A stretch of DNA of 64,000 nucleotides from Lenzites betulinus (taxonomy: Eukaryota; Basidiomycota; Agaricomycetes; Polyporales; Polyporaceae), in NCBI GenBank assembly GCA_022264855.1, contig JABYQU010000009.1, positions 620,001 to 684,000 of the forward strand. The letters are read 5' to 3'. This document shows, piece after piece, positions 46,549-58,238 of the stretch. The notes beneath the pieces were generated by a model that was not told the DNA's origin, searched no databases, and saw only the letters and a list, made by a program, of their open reading frames with translations. Numbering within the stretch: position 1 is the first letter of the stretch; each line of letters opens with the position of its first letter. The position numbers and the translations under genes are program-made.

Positions 46549-49303
46549 TCAGCTCTGCTGTCGGCCCATTTCAACGTCTCTAGGCATCGATGATCTCCTG
46601 AACAGCCTGAGCGTGTCGCTGACGACTCGCCCCAATGTTGGCGGTGCGGTGAACGCCCGGCGCGGGGGTGGCGGGGAAGTCGCTTGCGGAACTTCTCCAG
46701 GGGGCGTCGTGTTCCGACGAGCATTCTTGAGGGAGTCAGTGAACTTGCGAAGTGGGCGCGCGAGCCTATGAACGGGGATTTTTTCGAACGTCGTCTTCAC
46801 CGTCAGCGCAGGAAGTGCCAGCCAGCCTGTGGGCGAAAACCAGTTCCCGTTCGACGCCGCAAGGGCAAGCAACATAGAGACAACGACGACGACGACCGAG
46901 ACGAACGCTCTTGTAGCGAGCGAGGTCTGGTTGTAGCATAGCCACAGGGTACCTCCTAAGAATGCGCATAGTCTGCAGGGGGTAAACGATCGTTTGAGTA
47001 CCAGGGATGGACAGGCATGCAGGATATCAAACTCACGACCAGAGGAAGAATCCTGTCGGAATACTGAGGATGACGGCGAGCCGTTCCGTGTGCCAGCGTC
47101 GTCCGGCGCGTCTTTCGAGGTAATTCGACTATGGATCACGATACTTTAGCATAATCGCTATGCTGATCGTGAAGCAGATACGTACTGCGTCCGCGGCTAT
47201 AAGGTGCCCCGTGAGACGATGTTGCCGGCCCAGTATCGTGCATGAAACGATGTTGCCTATACTTAGGAGTGTCGCAACATACGCCATGATCTGCCCAGCC
47301 GAACGGTCCACAACTGGCAGTCCAGTACCCGACACCGTCTGATCGACGCTCTGAATGGCCAGGTATCCGACGCTAGCGGTAAGGATGATAGTAGACTGAT
47401 AGAAGATTTAGACGTGCTACTACCGTGGAACGAACTAAACGTACGGGAGTGATGGACTCCTGCCAGTCTTGCTGCAGTTCTTTGATGAACGTATGCCACG
47501 GCAACTGGTTGACATTGGCATCTAGCCAAACCTCGTCCAGGCGGCACATATAGCTCGTCGGCGTAAGAAAAAGCAGGAAGGAAGCGATGTTGAATAACCA
47601 AGAGTACTTGTATTCTTCCGAGGTGAGGTCGCTGCGGACACTGCGATTGGCGTCGAGTCGCGCCCATTTTGTGCCATGATAATGACGCAGGCGACCGTAA
47701 GCTGAAACGCGCGAAAGTGTTAGAGCAGCCATATGCCAATCAATTTCTTTGACATACCGAAGATGTTTTGTATGCGAGCTGTTCATGGGTATTAGTAACG
47801 CGATAGGGGACAAACGGCCTCTGCTTACCAAATCCACACATCTCAAGTTCAGAGACAAACTCCCCTGTTGGCATAGGGTCAATCAGATTTCCAACTACGA
47901 ACAATGACATGGTACAAACCCTCCGGAGGCGGCTTGAGGTCATTGCAAAAGTTGGAGAACTTGTGCAAATCGTCCGGGTCATAGAGTACGCACGAAGTCT
48001 GAGAAGTTATTCTGTCTATATTGAAGCAACTGTGAGCACAGTTCAGCCGGACGCTTGTGAATTCTGGAACATACCGATAGTGTAGTACTTCAGGGTAGAT
48101 CGCAGTAACTGTAGCTGTTCCGCTGGGTACGGTCGATAGTGAGGAAACATCTCGATGTGGCGCCTATCGTATTCATGATGAGAGGATAGTAGAAACCACG
48201 CAGCAATGCGACGTACCAATAGGAGGTCTGCTGGCTGTGGGCTGTGTGGCGTCAGACATGTGCGAAGAGGTGCCGTTGGCTCAAATGACAAGACGTACAG
48301 AGATGATGCGGGTCGAAAATCTGAACGCCTAACAGCTCCACAAGGAGGTCTACCGATTGCTCGGTCAACCAGAACACCACCTCTTTCACCCTATCCGCAA
48401 TGTAATAGCAAACTAGCTTATCGCCGTCTTCATGGAGATATATTGACAGGCATATGTCGAGATCTTCAGGGAGTTCCTTCTGGAGTGAGAGCTCCGACAT
48501 CACCAAATCCACCGCGTCTTCCATATCTTGCATATCGCCGGGATGATTGAGGAGCCAAGTGTTCGTGTAAAAAACGATCTGGTAATGAGAGAGCGATCCG
48601 CAGAATTCAGTACATTCCTGACCTCCGAGTGTACGGACCGGACCTTACCTTATCATTGTGTGGACTCGGACGTCTGAAGTACGCTTGACCTTCGGGATGT
48701 TCGCATAACTCCCAATTGTTGCCTGCTGTTGTAGGCCTGTCGGCGACGGGGATCAGTAGGCATACATGTCGTCGGGCTAGTTGAAAGCACCGCATGTTGG
48801 GCTCACCGTGGCTCAATCTTGTTGATGGCAGGTATGCGTAGAATCTCCTTTTCTTGTGGTTCGGCAGATCTAACGCCACCTCGTTAGTATGAGCTGGGCA
48901 CGCCAGTCAATAGATGCGTGGCGTACGTGTAATACCTGTCCTTGTATCGTTGCGACAAGAACCAGCTCACGCTACAGGGTGACATGTACTGGATGCGTTT
49001 CTGGCTCTCAGCGGTACTTGGAGCAATGCTGTTGGGTCCACAGATGGAAGCAGCATCGCAGTTTGGAGCAGCTGTGAGAGGGCCGTCCAAGAAGTTGGAC
49101 GCCGGCTCTGGCGATGAACTAGAAGAGACTGCTGTGCGCGATGAATTTGTGTCGGGGGTAAGGGGAGCGTTCTCCGTTAGCTGGATATCTGAGGGCGGGG
49201 TGATCGATGCCTGATAGATGGACTGAGGCGCGGCCACGGTATGACCACCCGTAACAGCTAGCGACGCCACTCGTGGATCGGCTTGGGAGGCGTCGGCCGT
49301 CAT
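46549..49303 (-). CDS. multipass membrane protein with WW-like N-terminal segment (Agaricomycete family)
   Basis: About eight exons. The N-terminus is Ser/Thr/Pro-rich and disordered (MTADASQADPRVASLAVTGG). Next comes an IPAINKIEPR segment, then GNNWELCEHPEGQAYF, a WW-like motif, followed near 48530-48300 by DLDICLSIYLHEDGDKLVCY and VKEVVFWLTEQSVDLL, part of the same cytosolic domain. The block HGTKWARLDANRSV precedes the membrane region. Transmembrane candidates are WLFNIASFLLFLTPTSYMC, AYVATLLSIGNIVSCTILG, LCAFLGGTLWLCY and FVSVVVVVVSMLLALAAS. The tail is basic and Ser/Pro-rich. I know this layout from uncharacterised mushroom proteins that end with four or more membrane helices; the function is unknown. 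The Met at 49303 is chosen; another at 49387 is in frame. Confidence 0.68.
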
Positions 49304-49923
49304 TGCGACGGTTGTGTGGGCGGATGATACAGAGGGAGGGCGTGTTTGCACGCGAAGAGTTGGGGAAGAGGCGGGGCAAACGCCCACTTATTAGGTTTCC
49401 CAGCTACCTCGAGGCGTGGGCCTTGAGTCAATAGATGAAGTTCCCAGGACGCATTCTGTCATTGGGCCGATATGTTGGACCTGATGAATATCGAGTTTAT
49501 GTGCGAGGAAACCGTGAACAAGAGTGAGTAAAGAGTGTGGTGGACGAACACTTCGGGTATTAAGACCACAAAGTAAACGGAAACGGAGTGCCCCCTACCC
49601 AAGGTTCAGGTTCAAACCTCGGAGGAGCGTGGGATTGAAGCAGGCCCTACCGAGCCGAACAGGTACATGGGCAAACCAAATGCCCAGGTTGGTCGGTCAC
49701 TGGGCGTTGTAACGCACCACGAAATTCAAAGAGCGAACCTTCTAGAGAGCGCCGGGCAGGCAGACTTGCGGGTGGTCAAGAAGCGCACAGCCAACGGATT
49801 CCGGTCCGAGAAGAGTTGATTTTCAGCGATACAGGCAAGCGGATAGTGCAACAACGTCCGAGGGTGAGAATTACTCGTCGCCTACCCAGCTCAAAGTACG
49901 AGAACATCTAAGGCGTAGACCAG
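49304..49923. other. intergenic, no gene seen
   Basis: Promoter side of the membrane protein gene and 3' flank of coatomer alpha. A B-box-like GGTTCAAACCT near 49610 has no tRNA fold around it. Confidence 0.5.
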
Positions 49924-52900
49924 CTATGACCGAGGGGCGGGCAGGCCGGCAGAGGACGCTCCGATCTCCGTGAGCTCCGTGAGCGGATCAAGTTGCCCCT
50001 TGAACTGAGGGAGGTATGCGCCATCGGTGTACGGACACCGCACCGCGGGCGAGCCCTTGTAGATCGGAGTGAAACTGGCGCCGCACACCTCGAATTCGGT
50101 GAACTCGTCGTAGTCGATCTCGACCGCGTTGCGCGGGTTGCGGTCCCCAGCAGCGATACGTTGCCGGGCCTGGAGTAGAAGATCAGCTTGATTTTGAAGG
50201 GTTGAAACATTGCACGACTCACCTGGGCCACAATCTTCGGGTCAGGATTCAGCTCGAGTAGCCGACGGGCGAACTTTGCCGCAGTGGCGTGGTTGTTCGC
50301 CTTCGCGAAAACTCCGATAGCGCTACGGAGGGCGATCTGCATGTGGGCAGGCTGCACTTTGCAATGCGTGAAGTATGCGGCAAGCTCCAGGCTGCGGCGA
50401 ACGTTGTCTGGCTCCTCCTGCGCAACCCTGCGGCGCTCGATCTCGAGGGTAACGCCCAGAAGGTACTCCCTGGCTAATGTGACCAAGTCACGCCACTATG
50501 ATGGGCGGTTATTAGTCCAGTCCACAACCAGTGTCCGTTCATAACGTACCTCCTTCGCCTCATTGTCGGATGCAATGGACACCAATAGGAGTGATCTCAG
50601 TACAGAGCGGAATACAGTCTGTGCGTCTGGCAGCTTGTTGCCGGAAACCGCACGGAAACCTTCCGAGAGCTCCGTGCGGATGGACGCCAGGGTGCGGACG
50701 GCCACAGGGAGCACTTTGCTTGGTGCGGATTCTTCGGGATTGCGGCGTAGATGGAGTTGGAGGGGAGGTAGAGCGGCCAGAGGCGAAAGGTATACGTGCG
50801 AAGAGCGATAGATAGAGAGGAATACGGGCTTGAGAGCAGAGAAGTTGGCAACACCGAATTGGCGGCTGAGAAGCTGAAGGAGGGAGTATCAGATAAGCGC
50901 CTGATAAATAGTCCAAATGATTGCACAAACCTGCATTGCCGTGTCGAAAGAGCCCGCAGCGACATGGTCTGCCGCAAATGGGGAATTGCGGGTCCAGAGC
51001 TCCGTTTCGCTGACGCCGGGCGTGGCACCTGCACCGAGCTCGGGCTCCTCTTCGGCGACTTCTTCCTCCTTCTCAGCCTCTTCGGCATCCTCAGCATCGG
51101 CGTCGAGATCCCAGGCGCCTTCCTCAGCAGCGATGTCTTCGACGGCCTCTTCTTCCTTCGCCCAATCGTCCAATGCGGCGGAGGCAGCACCAGCTCCGTC
51201 GACGCCGTTGACGTAAGGAATATCTGCGCCGCCCTCGAGGCCGTTCGCGAGCGCACGGTCAAAGAAGCTCTCGCTTGTCGAAAGGGCCGGCCAGTTCAGG
51301 TTCGTCGTAGACGTCACGACAGAGGGCGGCATCAGAGTAGACTGTCCGAACGAAGGAACATCGTCGACGTCTGATTCGGTAAGCCCTGCCACCTCAAGAA
51401 TCTCAAGGGCAACGTCTTCCAATCCGTTCGTCTTAGCAGTAAGGTACGCCAGAGAATCTAAGTCCAAATCAGCCTCACTCGTGATTCACAGGCTGCACGC
51501 AGGCACTCACACATCCCCACGTCCTTCAGCACTGCAATGCGGCCCTGAATATCACCTGCGTAGAGCGCATTGTGGAAACGCGACATCGGGTCACCACGAG
51601 CGTCAGCGATCTTCTGCATCTTGGTGAGCTTATCCGCGCTCCCCGTTGACAGGTACAGGAAAGAAAGACGATCGAAGTTCTTCGTGCGTTGATAGGCCTT
51701 CTCTACGATCTGTCCGCAGGTCGTCAGACGCTGACCACAACCACCACGCACAACTGGTGTGACTTGCCTTGTGGTTTCCTTGCTTCAGGGCCTGCTGTGC
51801 AAGGCGCTCCCAGGAGTCCGGACGATCAATGGCCTGGGCTGTTTCTAGCGCTACATCGAGGTTGCCGCACTCGATTGCGAGGTCGAAGCGTGTGTTTTTG
51901 TCTTGGACAAAGTGCAGCGCGATCTGTAGGGTGGATTTATCACTTAAATAATCCTCGCATTGAAATTTGGGGTTGGCACATACCTCGGGGAAACCCTTTT
52001 GTTGTAAATAGGCAATGATACTCTGACCCAAAAGATTAGACGTGCGGATAATGTACAACATCTCCTCGTGGTTGTTGCGCAGCAGTGCCAGCTTGAAGCG
52101 GTACTCGGTAGGATCGATGGTGATGGTGCGCGGCCTGGCACTGCGGTCAAGGCAATGCACAGTCTTGCCTTTCACGCGCGTCAAGTAGACTGGGTTGTCA
52201 AGCGTGCAGATGACGCCGTGGTCTCTACAAGGCGGATGAGCGGCTGAACCTGATGAAAGTGGCACTAACGAACCCTTGTGCAAGGCAGTACTTGATGTGG
52301 TTGAGCGTGGAGTATATGAATACACCGGAGTCGTCCCAGGCACCGGACTTGATACGAATGGTCTCGTGAATGAGGGTGTGCTGGGAGAAGTTCTTGTTGG
52401 CAATTGTGATCGCTTATTTGGGAGTTAGTCAGGCGGAGACAAGAATCAGGATAGCAGGCGTACTGTGTTTGCTCAGGAGGGCGACCAGGGACCCGTCAGC
52501 GCTCCAAACGACGTACTTCACAGGTGGGGTAGTGATCTCTGCCAACGTCTTCTGCTGCTGAATATCGTATAGAACAACCGATGATGCTGAGCTAAGGATG
52601 AGGCTCGCCGTTCCGCCGTAGAAAATCTCGTTGGTTTGGACGGGGGGCTTGATGCCCTTAACGACGGAATTTGACAGGTCTCTAACCTCGATGAGCTGTG
52701 GATCGAAGAACGTGTTGAATGCATGCACAATGTGATATACGTTGTGATACTGACCTGGGTGGCTTTGTTCAGGACGGCAAAACGGTTCCTAGCCACAAAA
52801 ATGGCTGCTTGAGCGCTTCCACGCTTGCCATCTGTCGACGAGTCCTTGGCCTCTCCAATGGCGTCCTTAGGGAGGGACGATAATTCATACAGTCCATTGT

Positions 52901-54293
52901 CGGAAGAGATTGTTAAAAGGACCGCGCGCTCAGCAGGATTGAAGCTGAGTGTCCGTGGCGGGACGTATGGACTACCGAACTTCCGCACACTCAACAGTCC
53001 GATATCCGCGCCGGTATTGATGTCGTACGAGCGGACATACTTGTCGCGCACATAGTAAACAGTGTCTCCATGCATGGCGAAAGCAGGTCGCTCGCGCTCG
53101 AGCTTGAAAACGATCAAGCCATTGTCGTGTCCTGCGTCGGTTCGGGTGAGATTCGCCCATATATGCAGGTTCAGACATACCGGCAGCAAACAGGTTGAGT
53201 TCTGGGTGGGCGGCGAGTACCCAGAAACGATCATGTTCGCGCCGGAAGGTTTGCACGGCAGACCGTTTTGTAAGGTCCCAGACACGCACGGTCTTGTCTT
53301 CACCGCAAGATACGATGAGCTCGTGCTTAGGGTGAAACAATGCCGTGGAGACGTTGTTGAAATGCCCACGGCACGCGTCAACTTCCCAGGCCTTGGTTTC
53401 GCTCATTCTCCAAATCTTGATTTGGCGATCGTCCGAGGCGGAGACAATGAGCGGAAGTGTGGGGTGGAAGGACGCCCAGTTGACACCACGGTCATGACCT
53501 TCCAAGACGTACTTCACAGTGGAGAAGTTGTCAAAGGAGTCGAACGTCCCAGGAGCAGAGTTGGGTGTATTCTTGCGCAGACCGGAGATATCCCAGACGC
53601 GAACAGTTTGGTCTTGGGAAGCAGAGACGATGAGGTCCTCCTTCGGGTGAAACTGAGCGGACATCACATAGTGCGAATGTCCGGTGAGAATCGCGATGCA
53701 GTTGCGCGACGTGCTGTTCCAGATGCGGATCGTCTGGTCGTCAGAAGCAGAGAGCTACAAGAAGGCGGTTCGGCTAAGGTCGTTTCGCGGGTCTACGGCG
53801 GAACTCACAATCCATGGCATCTCATGATGGAACTGCACGGAGCGGATGAAGTCCAGGTGGCCGTGAAGGGTGAAAAGGCAGCGGCGGTTCGTAGGCCGGA
53901 TGTCTTTTGCCAGTCAGGATGTTGCCGTAGATAAAAGTCACCATAACTCACCCCAAACTTTGATCTTGTAGTCGTCGCCACCGCTGCAGAGCAAAGCTCG
54001 ACTTGGATGAATTGCAACGGCTCTGACCGGGCCTGCATCTTACTTAGAGCGTTACCTTGGCCAATACTGCATAATACGCACCTTCGTGTTCCTCAAACCT
54101 GTCTACCAAAACCCCCATTCTGTAGTTCCATAGCTGCACGCTCCCGTTGTGTAGTGAAGCCGCAAGGAGTGGTTGGGTCGGGTGGAACGCGAGCCCTTCA
54201 TTAAAGCAATCAGCATCGGAAACGCATAAGTCGTATTCGCATGCGCCACGCACCTTTGACTCGGTTGCTTTTAGACTCGAATTTCGTGAGCAT
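49924..54293 (-). CDS. COP1: coatomer subunit alpha (COPI coat)
   Basis: The start [20 protein letters not shown], split by an intron, is the classic alpha-COP N-terminus. It is followed by [20 protein letters not shown] and a WD40 propeller: [54 protein letters not shown] and [17 protein letters not shown]. The second beta-propeller and WD-associated region extend to about 51640 ([38 protein letters not shown]). An acidic linker lies near 51060-51170. The C-terminal COPI domain contains [37 protein letters not shown] and [18 protein letters not shown], ending AGLPAPRS and TAG. The protein is part of the heptameric COPI coat that returns cargo from Golgi to endoplasmic reticulum and recognises dilysine signals through the propellers. 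All domains are present, so it is the essential housekeeping copy. Confidence 0.95.
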
Positions 54294-54717
54294 GACCGAC
54301 ATGTTTGCCTACGAGCCCAGCGGCCAGCGACGCGTTCGAGTGGAAAGGGGAGGAGAGAAGTTGTGGCAGTCGGCTATGCCTACGTGGAACTCGATATCTA
54401 GCTCACGACAATCATTTACATCTCAAAGCTATCTCATAATTTGGTAGATATTTGTACAAGGTTAACACGGTTTTTTGAAGGCTATCTACGTAGAACACTT
54501 GACTGATTAGATTTGTATCACAGGCGTTTAGCGATCTATCCGCTCGGCGCTTCGAGCTTCAAGACGTCCTTTCTATCTTCCCCCACTGAACTAGAGGCTG
54601 GTTTACGAGCCTACACCGTCATCACTTTCGAGTTCATTTCGATATCCATGGATCTGGGAGGGTTCTGCAAAACTCAGCAGATAGATTTTTGACTACGGGG
54701 CATTCTGAATTCCGCGC
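54294..54717. other. bidirectional promoter region
   Basis: The 424-bp divergent gap between coatomer alpha and the XPG-type nuclease holds both upstream regions. No other gene or clear TATA box. Confidence 0.5.
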
Positions 54718-57044
54718 ATGGGAGTGCTGGGCTTCACCCCATTTCTACAGAAGGCTTGGTGAGTGGCTGAGGTTGTATCGTACCCGTGAACCCGACCAAC
54801 CAGTCAATAAGCCCCGAAGTCGTAAGGACCCTTCCTAACCGTTTCAACGCACTGACGGGGAAGAAAGTCGTGATGTACGTCTGTGTATTTGTCGTGGCAC
54901 ATGGTTTCTGACGAAATTATAGAGACGGTACTCTCATCACTCAGAGGTTCCATTTCGCCCCGTTGCCTCATCCAGCCCGGCATGTTCTCGGCTGGTACCG
55001 TCTCATCAAGCACTTGCAAGCCTCCGATGTACAGACTATTTGTGTGTTTGACGGCAAAGAGCGCCATATAGCCAAGGAACGAGAGGTCAGTGTGCACAAT
55101 ATCAGGCGATGTTCGACTCGGAAGGGGTTAGGACTGTACACCTACATTTCTGTCATAGTGTATGAGGCATATACCTGTTTCTGCCGGAACCACGAAACCA
55201 GCTCTGGACTTGTTCCTACCCTGTTTTGGATCAGAACCTTGGGCAATTGCTTGCCGTCATGACGCGCATTTGCCCGCGGTTCCCCTCCGGAACAGGCTTG
55301 GAACAGCGCCGAAACTGGACTCCTGTCGACAGCCAGGTTCCGAGCCTGCCTCGAGTCCTCAAGCTCAGTTAGAAGGTTATTGATTGGACAACAAAGCGGC
55401 CTACAGTGGCTCTTTGTGCTTTCTTGTCGGTGCTCCAAGCACCTGTTCAAGCCTGTCTCTGGCTCGGAACCAGGAAACCAGTTCTGGATCTGTTCCTACC
55501 TTGTTTTGAACCAGAACCTTAGCCAATTGCACGTCGTGATATATCCCTCCACAACGACCTTGAACCGAAGTCGAACGTATTGAGATTGTACTAACTTCAG
55601 TCAAGGCAGAGAGAAGACGCAAAGATCGCACGCTCACCGCCTCCCGCGGTGCATTCGAGACCGATCGTCTCTCCCGGCTGCGCAAGTTAATACAAGTGTT
55701 GCAAATGTCGCGATCATCCGAAAACAGTAACGCGTTGGCGCAACAGTTCTTGGCCCTGAAAACAATCGCGCAGGAATCGTCGAACACACTCGAGATCACG
55801 GTACCTTCCCTTGGTGTAGTCGGTAAAGAAGTGGAGGCTGCAGTTGGCTCATCTCGCCAACGTTCCTCCCTCGTTATCCCAGGTATTCGGAGTTCACCCG
55901 TACCAATGCGTCGAATACCTATTCCACACAGACTTACGCTTCGCTTTTAGACGTAATCCCCCGACCGCATTTGCAGCATGAAGTATCAATTGGATCACAT
56001 TCTCTAGCCACCGACGACCTCCAAGGACTTCCCCCAGCCGACGATCCTCCCGTTGACATCAGTCAGCTTTACAGAGAGTTCCAGCAGAGCGCTCCTCCTC
56101 TCCAATCTTTGGCAGACGCGTCCACGTCGGATCATCTACCCATGTCGGGCATGCCATTCAAAGAAGTTGAAGAAGCCCACGCCGAGTACGCTCTCTCCAA
56201 GAGCCAGCATAGTTTGATGCTCGAGGAGGGTAAGATCTGGAAACAACTGGCTGAATGCGAATCCTCTGATGCTCTCGAGAGCACGATAAGGTCCGTGGTG
56301 GAAGAGCTGGAGGCGAAAAGCAGCCTCCTCTCAGAGTCATATGATCGTCGCACACACCCGCCAACGTTCGAGACATACGAGCAAAGCAAGGAAATTCTGC
56401 AAGCCATGGGCATCCCTTGCTTGCAGCCTTCCGGGCCGTTCGAGGCGGAGGCTCTCGCTGCGTCACTGGTGATCAACGGCTACGCCGACTACGTGGCTAG
56501 CGAGGACACCGTGCGTATGCTCCCTTTTCAATAAGATCACACGTACTGAGTGGTGTCCCTTCAGGACGTCCTCGTATACGAAGCGCCTCTCATTCGCAAC
56601 ATCACCAGCAGTACCGGACCGCTGGTGCTCATCTCCGGCGCGGACGTCCGCACGGTCCTGCAGCTCGACCGCGCGGGCTACATCGACTTCGCCCTCCTCC
56701 TCGGCACGGACTTTTCGCAGCGCATCAAGAACGTCGGGCCGGCCCGCGCACTCAAGTTCATCCGCGAGCACGGCTCGATCGAGCGCGTCCTCGAACACGA
56801 GCCGCAATACCCGCCACGTATCTCCCCGTCGGAATACCTGCAGCAAGTGCAGCTCGCGCGCCGCGTGTTCCAGACGCTCCCGCCCACGCCCGACGGCGCA
56901 CTCCTTCAGCAGGGCGAAGTCGACGAAGGTGCGGTGTGGGCGATCCTGGACAAGCATCACTTGCACCGCTACGTTGGTGGCGACTGGGACTACAAAGACG
57001 CGCTCACCGGAAACTACTTCTCGGACGACCCTATTGCGGCATAG
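54718..57044 (+). CDS. XPG/FEN1-family structure-specific nuclease
   Basis: Exons 54718-54758, 54812-54874, 54923-55089, 55601-55822, 55951-56510 and 56565-57044 sum to 510 residues with exact phase. The N-terminal domain starts MGVLGFTPFLQKA and includes KKVVIDGTLITQRF and VQTICVFDGKERHIAKERE, carrying the first acidic ligands. A long helical spacer follows. The internal domain has GPFEAEALAASLVINGYADY and VASEDTDVLVYEAP, matching the EAEA and ATEDxD metal-binding motifs of FEN1. Next comes the helix-two-turn-helix region FALLLGTDFSQRIKNVGPAR, the DNA-backbone grip. Proteins of this family cut flaps or bubbles in DNA using two metal ions. The long spacer is closer to fungal XPG-like proteins of unassigned role than to FEN1 itself. 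Intron 3 is 511 nt and carries diverged repeats. Confidence 0.85.
55186..55250 (+). repeat. diverged repeat unit 1 inside an intron
   Basis: A 65-nt unit with about 85% identity by eye to 55466-55530, including the shared core CAGAACCTT and CAATTGC. Both copies lie within intron 3 of the XPG-type gene. Confidence 0.7.
55466..55530 (+). repeat. diverged repeat unit 2 inside an intron
   Basis: Second copy, starting 280 nt downstream of the first in the same orientation. Partial inverted relatives (GGTTCCGAGCC against GGCTCGGAACC) lie between and beside the two units, suggesting the remains of a small mobile element. Confidence 0.65.
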
Positions 57045-58105
57045 AATACTCTAACCTCTCCGCTAGATTTCTACAATATGCACTGCGTGTAATGATATAC
57101 TGTGACTTATCGACAACGTTGTAACACGGCAAGCGACGAATGGTGTTTAAACGGCATGTTGTGAGCGCATGAACACACATGTCCATCGTTAACTTGTCAC
57201 TCGTTTCAGTTGTTAGATACTGCGATGTTCGATCTTAAGCCCGGTGAGTTCGTGGTGTACATGACATGTCTTTCATGAGTTCAACTCATTCAAGAACGCT
57301 TCGCCCGAGCAGTGGGTAGACCTGCAAGCAATGTTATACGTGGAGCCCACCGCAAGACTGGTAATCCTGTTTGTGGGGCCTCGTAGCCTGTTTACGGTAT
57401 CTGCCCTGAATAGCGCTCGGCATGCGGGCCCCCGTCCTCCCACAGTTGTCTGCGTTGTGAGACAGGCCCCCGCACAGCTGTGCCCGCCAAGACAGAGATC
57501 CAACAAACCTGTGGAGCGAACTCATCGAACGTTGTTGTGAGTTGTCCCTGGTCTCGAGGGTGGAAGACAGCGCCGCGGCGCTTCGGGGAGGAATCGGGCC
57601 CGGGCATATCGGGATGGATGGTTCATATGTGCGTACGGCGGCCGGGGACGCCAGTCGTGCTATTTAGCCGGATTCGGATTGGCCATCTCCGTTTGAGATA
57701 GAACTTAGGCACATTAATTCACCTGATGTTGACCTCATTGAGTCATTCGTGTGCGATGTTGTTAAAATCGCGATGGTAAGTCAGCTTGATCTGGGGCATG
57801 GTTGAAACACCTGTGGGGGTCTGTCGATAATATATGTGATATGTGAGCCCAACATAGACAGCTCGAAGCCTCATACATGTAAGTATACCCACTATCCGAG
57901 AAGTACTTACTGTAAGCCCCCGAGAGCCTGGTAAGCCCAGTGTTTTGGTAAAGTGGGCCGCCGTCCCCGGTGAGCAGTGCACTGAGTAATAGTATATCCT
58001 TTAGTGAGAGAGAAAGGATATATCGACATCGTTGACATTGCCTACCACTGTCGATAACATACTGCTTGCATTCAAATGTACGTGCAGTAGTAGTATTCAA
58101 CTTCA
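57045..58105. other. intergenic region beside the transposon
   Basis: 3' flank of the nuclease gene up to the left target duplication. A short hairpin ATATCCTTT/AAAGGATAT is at about 57995-58022. No gene seen. Confidence 0.5.
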
Positions 58106-58113
58106 ACTTTAGT
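58106..58113 (+). repeat. left 8-bp target site duplication of the hAT element
   Basis: ACTTTAGT, identical to 62722-62729. An 8-bp duplication is diagnostic of hAT transposition. Confidence 0.92.
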
Positions 58114-58132
58114 TAAGGCTCCAACCCTTTAG
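58114..58132 (+). repeat. left terminal inverted repeat
   Basis: Begins TAAGGCTCCAACCCTTTAG. It differs from the reverse complement of the right end at one position (C against T at position 14). Confidence 0.92.
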
Positions 58133-58238
58133 ATTACGATTACTCGAAAAGTGTATGTAATCAGTAGCCAGTAAGTAACCGATTGTAAACAGATTATACA
58201 CAGTAAGCAATTGATTAGTAAGGGTAAGCTAAGGAGTT

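Noticed and set aside
49600..49630. B-box-like GGTTCAAACCT suggesting a third tRNA
   Set aside because: No acceptor or anticodon stem can be folded around it and no A box lies at the right distance.
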